DNA from: Actinobacteria bacterium UBA5976
GTDB taxonomy: Bacteria; Actinomycetota; Actinomycetes; S36-B12; UBA5976
Direction of reading: 5' to 3'
Length of the DNA stretch: 9,037 bases
NCBI GenBank assembly: GCA_002430405.1
Contig: DJBM01000054.1
Location: 1 to 9,037 of the forward strand
Shown here: positions 1-5,504 of the stretch, piece after piece
How positions within the stretch are numbered: the stretch's first letter is position 1
Layout of the letters: every line of letters begins with the position of its first letter
Position numbers and translations under genes: made by a program
The notes under the pieces: model-generated
Seen by the model: the letters and a program-made list of their open reading frames with translations, nothing else
Told to the model about the DNA's origin: nothing
The model's database searches: none

Positions 1-1404
1 GCCTGGGGCTGCGCTCAATGCCAAAATCAATGCGTCTTTATCAGCTTCCGGACCAATAACTATGGTTGGATCACCAGAGCCTGCAGGGAAATGCTCAGAT
101 AATTTCTCGAGTCCAACTACTGAGTCTGGATTGCCGGTGAAGGCATCAGTTTGAGCCAAACCAGAAGACTTTAGCTGAGTTGCAAAGGCCATAGCTATTA
201 CCAAGAACACTCCAGTAATAATCCAAGTTTGGCGCGGTCGCCGACCCACGAGCCCCGCTAACTTAGACCAGAAGCCGGATAGATTTTCATCAAGGTCATC
301 GTGATTTGGTCGCTTAGGCCAGAACACCCAACGCCCAGCAAGAACCATGATCGCTGGTAGCAAGGTGAGCATTACTAATTGCGCTGCGATCACACCGATG
401 GCAGCAACAGGGCCAAGCGAACGAACAGATGCCAGATCCGAGAGACCAAGCACTAGAAGTCCCGATACAACAGTTAAGCCGGAAGCTGCGATCGGCTCCA
501 CAACACCTTTCCAGGCGGCAATCATGGCGGTAACGCGACTGTCGTAGTGATGAAGTTCTTCGCGATATCGAGCAATCAAGAGCAAGGCATAATCTGTTGC
601 TGCTCCAATAACTAAAACGGAGAGAATGCCTTGCGACTGTCCATCAAGGCTTAAAATTTCTTCTTTGGCAAGCAGGTAAACCACACCGCCAGCAATCGAG
701 AGCGCAATGACGGAGCAAAACAATGGAATGATCCACAAAACAGGCGAGCGATAAACTGCAATCAAAATTAGTGCCACGACAATAAGCGTGGTTCGAAGCA
801 AGTCAGTGTCAATAGTTCCAAAACTGTCGAACAAGTCGGCCAAAATGCCACCGATTCCAGTTACGTGCGATTCAAATCCAGCGACCTGATCCGCTTGCTC
901 ACGAATCGCCTTAACAACTTCTGGCAGCGCGGGTTCGCCACTTTCAAGTGGTGTCGCCAAAGCATCATTGTCCAGTGGAATAGACATCAAAATTGCTTCT
1001 CCGTCTTCGGACGGAATTGGAATTAATTGCGCACCCTGCGCCAGGTAATCCCCTACAACTGCGTTCGCACCTTCGATTGGGGCAGCTGAAACTGCAACCG
1101 CAAACTCGCCTACGGCGGCAAGACCTGCTTGGTCTGCGGGTCCAGTGAAGATTACAAGAGCGGGCAGGATCGAAGTATCCTGCGAAGTGAATTTTGTCGC
1201 CAGTTCAGATGCCTTTGTCGATTCCGCCGAAGTTGGCAAAAAACCAGCATTATCATTTTGCTGAACGCTAGAAAGCTTTCCAAACAGTGGCCCAGCAACT
1301 GCGCTTATTCCAAACCAAGCGATGATTACTGCAATAGCTACCCAGAGTAGCCCGCGACCTTTTTTATCAGTTTTTGTGGGACGATTACGTTTTACTTCGG
1401 ACAT
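1..1404 (-). CDS. MMPL-family RND transporter, N-terminal part (truncated at window edge)
   Basis: The minus strand is open from an ATG at 1404 to the left edge (468 codons, no stop), so the C-terminal part lies outside. The product looks like an MMPL/RND proton-driven exporter of the cytoplasmic membrane. Visible order: basic N-terminus, TM1 at about 19-41, an extracytoplasmic porter domain at about 42-200, a bundle of hydrophobic segments at about 204-357, a charged cytoplasmic linker near 362-385, TM7 at about 392-410, then the start of the second porter domain. The segment GAATDYALLLIARYREEL (267-284) is the family signature; D271-Y272 matches the Asp-Tyr pair that relays protons in MmpL proteins. 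The substrate cannot be inferred; candidates are lipids, drugs or surface polymers. It is divergent from lipB. A weak AGAGG lies about 11 bases before the ATG. Family assignment is confident; orthology to any named MmpL is not claimed. Confidence 0.9.
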   Translation of the reverse strand, partial: MSEVKRNRPTKTDKKGRGLLWVAIAVIIAWFGISAVAGPLFGKLSSVQQNDNAGFLPTSAESTKASELATKFTSQDTSILPALVIFTGPADQAGLAAVGEFAVAVSAAPIEGANAVVGDYLAQGAQLIPIPSEDGEAILMSIPLDNDALATPLESGEPALPEVVKAIREQADQVAGFESHVTGIGGILADLFDSFGTIDTDLLRTTLIVVALILIAVYRSPVLWIIPLFCSVIALSIAGGVVYLLAKEEILSLDGQSQGILSVLVIGAATDYALLLIARYREELHHYDSRVTAMIAAWKGVVEPIAASGLTVVSGLLVLGLSDLASVRSLGPVAAIGVIAAQLVMLTLLPAIMVLAGRWVFWPKRPNHDDLDENLSGFWSKLAGLVGRRPRQTWIITGVFLVIAMAFATQLKSSGLAQTDAFTGNPDSVVGLEKLSEHFPAGSGDPTIVIGPEADKDALILALSAAPG

Positions 1405-1410
1405 AGTTAT

Positions 1411-1421
1411 TAGAGCCTCTA
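1411..1421. repeat. 11-bp palindrome TAGAG-C-CTCTA in the MMPL leader
   Basis: This is a perfect inverted repeat with 5-base arms around one central base. It begins seven bases upstream of the transporter ATG and, on the minus strand, contains the only Shine-Dalgarno-like AGAGG. It could be a small operator half-site or a weak RNA fold touching the ribosome binding site. It is short enough to be chance. Confidence 0.3.
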
Positions 1422-1442
1422 CGGTTGGGAACGGTACTCCTT

Positions 1443-1448
1443 ATTCTA
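1443..1448 (-). promoter_or_regulatory. Candidate -10 element of the MMPL transporter gene
   Basis: On the minus strand this reads TAGAAT, a good match to the actinobacterial TANNNT -10 hexamer. Transcription would start near 1436 and leave a leader of about 30 bases before the ATG at 1404. I see no convincing -35 element. Confidence is low because a single hexamer in a fairly AT-rich gap is weak evidence. Confidence 0.3.
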
Positions 1449-1529
1449 AATCATGAATTTTAAGCCTGGGTGTAGTTGGTACAGATGTTCGCCAGCAGCG
1501 CACTACAAGTGGCTCCATAACTTAGGTCT

Positions 1530-1535
1530 TAGGCT
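1530..1535 (+). promoter_or_regulatory. Candidate -10 element (leaderless) of lipB
   Basis: The hexamer TAGGCT is followed by exactly six bases (GAGGAC) and then the lipB ATG. In actinobacteria a TANNNT hexamer placed this way puts the transcription start on the A of the start codon, giving a leaderless mRNA. The GAGG within the spacer is only two bases from the ATG, too close to be a good ribosome binding site. No clear -35 is visible. The same layout recurs at three other genes in the window, which raises confidence. Confidence 0.6.
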
Positions 1536-1541
1536 GAGGAC

Positions 1542-2231
1542 ATGACCCTGGCAATAATTGACGCAACTCTTGGGTCCGAGCTAGTCGATTACCAAGTTGG
1601 TTGGGAGCAGCAGCGCGGCATTCATGCGGGCGTCGTTTCAAGGACTCTGGCTGACACTGTGATCTTGCTAGAGCATGCATCGGTCTACACCGCAGGGCGG
1701 CGGACTGAAAATTTTGAAAGGCCAACGGATGGAACCCCCGTTGTTGATGTCGATCGTGGTGGCAAAATTACTTGGCATGGACCAGGGCAATTAGTTGGTT
1801 ATCCAATAACTCACTTGCCAAGTCCGATGGATGTGGTTTCTCATGTTCGCCGGCTGGAAGATGTGATTATCGGAATCTGTACGGATTTTCACTTAGCAAC
1901 TTCCCGCATCAAAGGTCGAAGTGGCGTCTGGGTCCGCAATGAGGTGCAGGATCGCAAGATTGCTGCAATCGGAATTCGAGTTGCGCAAGGAGTCACCATG
2001 CATGGGTTCGCTCTTAATTGCAATAACGACCTCTCGTGGTTTAATCGCATCGTGCCTTGTGGAATCTCTGATGCTGGCGTAACAACGATGGCCGCTGAAC
2101 TGAACAAGGAAATAACGGTGAGTGATGTGCGTGCCAGCGCAATTGAAAATCTGCATCGAGTCTTTGATTCCCTAACCCCTGACTACTCCCTACGCCAATA
2201 CGAGTTACCTCAACTAGACTCTGTATTGTGA
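1542..2231 (+). CDS. lipB: Octanoyl-[acyl-carrier-protein]:protein octanoyltransferase LipB
   Basis: LipB transfers octanoate from octanoyl-ACP to a lysine of lipoyl domains (E2 subunits, GcvH), the first step of endogenous lipoate synthesis in the cytoplasm. The 229-residue length is normal. Visible motifs: LLEHASVYTAGRRT (42-55), the family block DRGGKITWHGPGQLVGYPI (71-89), GRSGVW (125-130), K139 in DRKIAAIGIRV and C173 in IVPCGISDAGVTT. C173 and K139 correspond to the catalytic Cys/Lys dyad through which LipB forms an acyl-enzyme intermediate. The protein resembles the mycobacterial enzyme along most of its length. The ATG at 1542 is supported by the TANNNT-N6-ATG promoter layout and by the usual N-terminus. 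The stop overlaps the lipA GTG by four bases, so the two are translationally coupled. Confidence 0.97.
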   Translation: MTLAIIDATLGSELVDYQVGWEQQRGIHAGVVSRTLADTVILLEHASVYTAGRRTENFERPTDGTPVVDVDRGGKITWHGPGQLVGYPITHLPSPMDVVSHVRRLEDVIIGICTDFHLATSRIKGRSGVWVRNEVQDRKIAAIGIRVAQGVTMHGFALNCNNDLSWFNRIVPCGISDAGVTTMAAELNKEITVSDVRASAIENLHRVFDSLTPDYSLRQYELPQLDSVL

Positions 2232-3199
2232 CTACCCCGATTACCGATCAATCCCCGCAGGCAAATGCTGCCCCGCATACTGGACAAAAGTTGCTTCGGA
2301 TTGAAGCGCGTAATTCGCTAATCCCGATTGAGCGAAAGCCCGAGTGGATTAAGACCAAACTAAAAACTGGTCCTGAGTATCTGCAGATCGTTGATCTTGT
2401 TAAATCCGAAGGTCTGCACACAGTGTGCCAATCTGCTGGCTGCCCAAATATTTTTGAATGTTGGGAAGATCGTGAAGCGACCTTCTTAATCGGTGGGGAT
2501 CAATGCACCCGACGCTGCGACTTTTGCCAAATCGACACTGGTAAGCCCGTTGATTTAGATCGAGATGAGCCGCGCAGAGTTGCTGAGTCGGTAAAAACAA
2601 TGCAACTTCGCTACGCAACCGTTACTGGAGTAGCTCGGGATGATCTACCCGACGGAGGCGCATGGCTCTACGCCGAAACTATTCGTCAAATCCATGAGGT
2701 GGTGCCAGGTTGTGGCGTGGAGATGTTGGCTCCAGATTTTGACGGCAAACCAGAATTACTTGAAGTGGTTTTTGAGTCACGGCCAGAGGTATTTGCACAC
2801 AACATCGAAACAGTCCCCCGGATTTTCAAGCGGATCCGGCCGGGATTTCGATATGAGCGCTCATTAGGGGTAATTAAAGCAGCCCGTGAGTTTGGACTAG
2901 TTACAAAAAGTAATTTGATCCTGGGTATGGGCGAGGAAATTTCGGAAGTACACCAAGCGCTCCAAGACCTACATTCCTCGGGTTGCGACCTGGTCACCAT
3001 TACTCAGTATTTACGGCCATCACTTCGCCATCACCCAGTGGACCGGTGGGTGCGCCCAGAGGAATTCGTTGAACTTACCAAAGTTGCCGAAGAAATTGGA
3101 TTTGCCGGAGTGCTGAGTGGGCCACTGGTTAGGTCTTCTTACCGAGCAGGAAAGCTCTACCAGCAAGCCATTGCAGCTCGTAACCCATCTGGCGCTTAA
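2228..3199 (+). CDS. lipA: Lipoyl synthase LipA (radical SAM)
   Basis: LipA inserts sulfur at C6 and C8 of the protein-bound octanoyl chain made by LipB, yielding the lipoyl cofactor. It is a radical SAM enzyme with two [4Fe-4S] clusters, and both are visible. The auxiliary cluster has C67, C72 and C78 (CX4CX5C), and the SAM cluster has C93, C97 and C100 (CX3CX2C, CTRRCDFC). The C-terminal RSSYRAG (302-308) holds the serine that ligates the auxiliary cluster. TGVARDDLPDGGAW (133-146) is a further family signature. At 323 residues it is full length. The start is a GTG at 2228 within GTGA, overlapping the lipB stop; no separate promoter is needed. A short, polar N-terminal extension precedes the conserved RKPEWIK motif. 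A DUF4191 gene follows after nine bases, as in other actinobacteria. Confidence 0.98.
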   Translation: MTTPITDQSPQANAAPHTGQKLLRIEARNSLIPIERKPEWIKTKLKTGPEYLQIVDLVKSEGLHTVCQSAGCPNIFECWEDREATFLIGGDQCTRRCDFCQIDTGKPVDLDRDEPRRVAESVKTMQLRYATVTGVARDDLPDGGAWLYAETIRQIHEVVPGCGVEMLAPDFDGKPELLEVVFESRPEVFAHNIETVPRIFKRIRPGFRYERSLGVIKAAREFGLVTKSNLILGMGEEISEVHQALQDLHSSGCDLVTITQYLRPSLRHHPVDRWVRPEEFVELTKVAEEIGFAGVLSGPLVRSSYRAGKLYQQAIAARNPSGA

Positions 3200-3202
3200 G
3201 GT
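3197..3202 (+). promoter_or_regulatory. Candidate internal leaderless -10 element before the DUF4191 gene
   Basis: The hexamer TAAGGT is followed by six bases (AGAGGC) and the ATG at 3209. Its first three bases are the lipA stop codon, so if functional the promoter is embedded in the end of lipA. A TTGCAG at 3171-3176 is a poor -35 candidate with a 20-base spacer. The gene may be read both from lipBA read-through and from this site. Confidence 0.5.
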
Positions 3203-3208
3203 AGAGGC

Positions 3209-3871
3209 ATGTCACTAAAAATGCAGGCACCTCCAAAGAAGCGTTGGTACGTTCAAATCAAGGAAACGTATTCATTTGCTGCCAAAGAAATCTCGTTTCT
3301 CGCACTGCGACTAATTGGTGTTTTTGCTCTGGTTTTTGCCGTCATTTTTGGCATTGGTGTGGCACTGGATCAAAAATTATTTTTGGGATTGCTGGCTTTT
3401 ACTACATCACTCCTTGTGACTGTTTTCTACTTTGGTAAAATTGCCGAAAATGCGGCTTACTCCTCAATCTCTGGTAAAGTTGGGGCTGCAGCCTCGGTAC
3501 TAAACGCAATTCGAGGCGCATGGTTTGTTACTCCAGCAGTTGGTGTTGATAAAAATCAAAACATGGTGCACCGAGTTGTTGGTCGCCCCGGCATAATCTT
3601 GGTTGGCGAGGGTTCCCGGCCTGGCGTATTACTTGCCGAGCAGCGCAAAGCACATGTTCGCTTTGCGCAAGGTGTACCGATTCACGAGTTAACGGTGGGT
3701 GAAGGTGACCTAACTATTGCTAACCTGCAAAAAACTGTTAAAAAAATCAGTAAGTCTTTGCGTCCGGCTGAGGTTACTGAAGTTCGAAGGCGCCTTGAGG
3801 CGCTTCCCAAAACCGCATTGCCTATTCCAAAAGGCCCGATGCCACAAGGACGAAAGATGACACGCCGATGA
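3209..3871 (+). CDS. DUF4191 family integral membrane protein
   Basis: The function is unknown. The 220-residue protein has a short basic N-terminus, two hydrophobic helices at about 31-52 and 56-75 forming a hairpin, and a soluble, probably cytoplasmic C-terminal domain. The stretch MVHRVVGRPGIILVGEG (119-135) is characteristic of the DUF4191 family, and the tail (about 205-220) is rich in Pro, Lys and Arg. Members of this family sit directly downstream of lipA in many actinobacteria (Rv2219 in M. tuberculosis, from memory), which is also what is seen here, with a nine-base gap. No enzymatic motif is visible, so a role in lipoylation is only guilt by association. The ATG at 3209 is preferred over the Met at residue 5 because of the TANNNT-N6 layout upstream. 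The stop overlaps the next start as ATGA. Confidence 0.88.
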   Translation: MSLKMQAPPKKRWYVQIKETYSFAAKEISFLALRLIGVFALVFAVIFGIGVALDQKLFLGLLAFTTSLLVTVFYFGKIAENAAYSSISGKVGAAASVLNAIRGAWFVTPAVGVDKNQNMVHRVVGRPGIILVGEGSRPGVLLAEQRKAHVRFAQGVPIHELTVGEGDLTIANLQKTVKKISKSLRPAEVTEVRRRLEALPKTALPIPKGPMPQGRKMTRR

Positions 3872-4068
3872 ATGATTTAGTTACAACCGTCACCAACTAC
3901 TTTGCCTCATTTTCACTGGTGCAAGTTCTTGGAATTGTGCTGATAGTAGTTTTCTTATTTAAGAAACTTTTAAAGTGGGCAATAATTTTTGCAATTCTGA
4001 TGTTCTTTGTCTTGCCTTACTTAGATGCGCAAGGTTACTTAGATCAAATCAAGTCGTTCCTAAATTAA
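3868..4068 (+). CDS. Small hypothetical membrane protein (66 aa)
   Basis: I do not recognise a family. The protein has an amphipathic N-terminus, a hydrophobic stretch at about 17-31, a short basic break FKKLLKW (31-37), a second hydrophobic stretch at about 38-50 and a polar tail ending QIKSFLN. This suggests a tight two-helix hairpin or one long helix with a lysine pair inside. It begins with ATGA overlapping the stop of the DUF4191 gene, so translation is probably coupled and the products likely equimolar. Reality as a gene is supported by the overlap, a coherent membrane profile, and the ORF filling the space to five bases before the convergent deacetylase stop. It may partner the DUF4191 protein in the membrane, which is inference. 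Confidence 0.72.
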   Translation: MNDLVTTVTNYFASFSLVQVLGIVLIVVFLFKKLLKWAIIFAILMFFVLPYLDAQGYLDQIKSFLN

Positions 4069-4073
4069 AAACA

Positions 4074-4868
4074 CTACCTAACTGCTTGAGCTACTTCACT
4101 GGCAGTGGCAATCCAAACGTCGTCGTGGGATTTGACAAATGTTAGAAATCTTTCCAGCATGGCTATTCGACTTGGACGGCCAATAAATTGCGGGTGCATA
4201 GTCAACATAGTCAGTCCCCCAAGTGCGCGAATCCCAAGAAATTCTTCTCGCCATATTTCCTGCACGTCTTTGGCTGACCGAATTGTGCGATTCCAGTCAC
4301 TTCCTGAGCTAAACCAAAAATATGGCGCATCATCCAGAATCCACTGCACTGGCAGTTCCACAATTTTATGTGTCGCATGAATGTAAGGCTTGATGTCATC
4401 CATCATGCTTGAGGAATAACTAAACCCGTTTGCAACCAAAAGATCAAAGGTATTTGGACTAACTTCCCAAGAAGGTGATCGGTAACCCGTAACTTGGGTG
4501 CCAAATTGCTCCAGGGCTAATTTGCCCTTTAAAAGTTCCTCAAGTTCTTCGGACTTTGTCAGTTTCGTTGGTGATGTGTGCGTGTAGCCATGATGACCAA
4601 TCTCATGTCCATGCGCCACAATTTCACGCATTTGATCTGGGTAGCGCTCGGCAACTCGGCCAGGCGTGAAAAATGTTGCATTGAGCCCAAGATGATCTAG
4701 CGTGTCTAGCACCAAACCAAGGCCCACCTTTGCGCCATAGCTGCCCTGCGAAAGGATGCCTGGACGATTTACATTCTCGGGATTTTCAGCCAGCCACACT
4801 TCTTCCGCATCAAAATCAAAGCTGATCACAAAAGCGCTCGTTTTTCCGGGCGGCAATTTCATCGGCAT
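4074..4868 (-). CDS. CE4 polysaccharide deacetylase (NodB-fold, HpPgdA-like)
   Basis: This is a metal-dependent deacetylase of carbohydrate esterase family 4. Motifs are visible in order: ISFDFDAE (15-22) with the catalytic and metal-binding aspartates; the RPGILSQGSYGAKVG block (35-49), typical of the subgroup containing Helicobacter PgdA; GHEIGHHGYTHTSP (87-100) with zinc ligands H93 and H97 (HX3H); GYRSPSWEVSP (128-138); ELPVQWILDDAPYF (171-184); and TMHPQFIGRPSR (223-234) carrying the late histidine motif. At 264 residues without a signal peptide or anchor it appears cytoplasmic, so the substrate may be a cytosolic amide, a precursor sugar or a purine-type compound rather than mature wall polymer. 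It lies six bases after the RDD gene on the same strand, so the two are probably co-transcribed. The ATG at 4868 is likely; an ATG two codons in (4862) is also possible. Confidence 0.9.
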   Translation of the reverse strand: MPMKLPPGKTSAFVISFDFDAEEVWLAENPENVNRPGILSQGSYGAKVGLGLVLDTLDHLGLNATFFTPGRVAERYPDQMREIVAHGHEIGHHGYTHTSPTKLTKSEELEELLKGKLALEQFGTQVTGYRSPSWEVSPNTFDLLVANGFSYSSSMMDDIKPYIHATHKIVELPVQWILDDAPYFWFSSGSDWNRTIRSAKDVQEIWREEFLGIRALGGLTMLTMHPQFIGRPSRIAMLERFLTFVKSHDDVWIATASEVAQAVR

Positions 4869-4874
4869 TTTGTG

Positions 4875-5348
4875 CTACTGGGATTTCATGACTATCGAAC
4901 CCACAATTTTGTCGTGAAGACCCCGACCGTCTCGATCCCAAATCATTGCGGGAATTACCAAACAAAGTAATGCGGTGCGGACCAAAATTTTCAGGAAGTT
5001 TAGCGGGGCAGAACTCACAGAAATTAAGCGCAGACCGAAGATCTTGTAACCAAAAGACGATCCCGTAGTCGCTGTCAATAATGTAACTTCAACGGCAAAT
5101 ACTGCCAGGACGGCAGCTCCGAAGTCAGCCTCGCCATAGACAAAGTCTGGAAAAACCAGGTTTGTTACAAGTATCGCGGCAAACCAGTCAACGGCTAAAG
5201 CCAGTATGCGTCTGCCAAATCTCGCTGCGCTCCCCGCTCCAGATTTAGGAAGCCCAAAGCGCTCACCTGGGTAACCAAACTCCAGGCCTTGCTCTTCCAG
5301 CGCTGCTTTTGGGCCCGAGAGCCACGAGCCGATGTCCCGTCTATCCAC
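4875..5348 (-). CDS. RDD family membrane protein
   Basis: This 157-residue protein has a soluble N-terminal segment beginning MDRRDIGSWLSGPKAA and including GYPGERFGLPKSGAGS (25-40), then the RDD domain: AARFGRRILALAVDWFAA (41-58), a second hydrophobic region at about 77-92, GSSFGYKIFGLRL (97-109), a third at about 118-135, and the terminal WDRDGRGLHDKIVGS (137-151). This N-terminus and RDD layout match, from memory, the small RDD protein found beside glnA in mycobacteria and streptomycetes (Rv2219A). The molecular function is not established. The start is a GTG at 5348; the minus-strand layout TAGAGT-N6-GTG fits a leaderless transcript. It is divergent from glnA across a GlnR-like box and leads directly into the deacetylase gene. 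Confidence 0.88.
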   Translation of the reverse strand: MDRRDIGSWLSGPKAALEEQGLEFGYPGERFGLPKSGAGSAARFGRRILALAVDWFAAILVTNLVFPDFVYGEADFGAAVLAVFAVEVTLLTATTGSSFGYKIFGLRLISVSSAPLNFLKILVRTALLCLVIPAMIWDRDGRGLHDKIVGSIVMKSQ

Positions 5349-5354
5349 AACTTC

Positions 5355-5360
5355 ACTCTA
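5355..5360 (-). promoter_or_regulatory. Candidate -10 element (leaderless) of the RDD-deacetylase operon
   Basis: On the minus strand the hexamer TAGAGT is followed by six bases (GAAGTT) and the GTG at 5348. It is the same hexamer and spacing as at the S9 peptidase gene. No clear -35 is seen. The GlnR-like box begins about 35 bases upstream in this orientation, so nitrogen control of this operon is possible but not shown. Confidence 0.55.
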
Positions 5361-5395
5361 TTTGCGTTGGGGGCTAGGCGCTAACGGAAACTCTC

Positions 5396-5433
5396 GTAAC
5401 AAATTGGAAACACATGGGACACGGTCTGGAAAT
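5396..5433 (+). promoter_or_regulatory. Predicted GlnR box upstream of glnA
   Basis: Four pentamers are spaced by exactly six bases: GTAAC at 5396-5400, GAAAC at 5407-5411, GACAC at 5418-5422 and GAAAT at 5429-5433. The known actinobacterial GlnR box is gTnAC-n6-GaAAC-n6-gTnAC-n6-GaAAC. The first two elements match perfectly; the third and fourth each miss one base. An additional CTAAC-G-GAAAC at 5381-5391 is out of phase. The box ends ten bases before the TAGTTT hexamer, so it overlaps the expected -35 region. Position, phase and the adjacent glnA gene together make this a strong prediction of OmpR-type GlnR binding, although whether it activates or represses cannot be read from sequence. 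Confidence 0.75.
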
Positions 5434-5443
5434 CGAGCCGAAG

Positions 5444-5449
5444 TAGTTT
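5444..5449 (+). promoter_or_regulatory. Candidate -10 element of glnA
   Basis: TAGTTT is the only TANNNT hexamer between the GlnR-like box and the glnA start. Transcription would begin near 5456 and leave a leader of about 49 bases, which contains a small AACC/GGTT hairpin (5466-5477 region), a T6 run at 5489-5494 and the ribosome binding site. The lack of a recognisable -35 is compatible with an activator-dependent promoter. Confidence 0.45.
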
Positions 5450-5494
5450 TAACTCGAATCAAAGAACCCTTTGGTTGCTACCGCGAGATTTTTT

Positions 5495-5500
5495 AGGAGA
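5495..5500 (+). promoter_or_regulatory. Ribosome binding site that fixes the glnA start
   Basis: AGGAGA lies four bases before the ATG at 5505. This decides between that ATG and an in-frame TTG ten codons upstream (5475), which has no Shine-Dalgarno. The same sequence, AGGAGAAGNAATG, precedes the last gene of the window at 8951-8963. Confidence 0.85.
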
Positions 5501-5504
5501 AGCA

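Noticed and set aside
347..547. Plus-strand open frame of 66 codons
   Set aside because: It is antisense to the transmembrane bundle of the transporter; its Thr/Ala/Pro-rich product is a typical shadow.
1129..1350. Plus-strand open frame of 73 codons
   Set aside because: It lies antisense inside the MMPL transporter, has low-complexity Ser/Arg-rich sequence and no ribosome binding site.
1421..1436. Inverted repeat ACGGTT-GGG-AACGGT as a repressor operator
   Set aside because: The arms are not true reverse complements (the complement of ACGGTT is AACCGT, not AACGGT), so this is not a dyad; only a short direct ACCGT repeat remains on the minus strand.
2686..3000. Minus-strand open frame of 104 codons
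   Set aside because: It is wholly antisense to the radical SAM core of lipA and shows no recognisable protein features.
4069..4073. Terminator between the converging lip cluster and deacetylase gene
   Set aside because: Only five bases separate the two stops and I found no inverted repeat around them, so no intrinsic terminator can be called.
5475..5504. In-frame TTG start extending GlnA by ten residues
   Set aside because: It has no Shine-Dalgarno, the added residues are not part of the GlnA family, and a strong AGGAGA sits just before the ATG at 5505.
5456..5504. Riboswitch or attenuator in the glnA leader
   Set aside because: There is only a four-base-pair AACC/GGTT hairpin and a T6 run that is not adjacent to it; no known glutamine-sensing RNA signature is recognisable.
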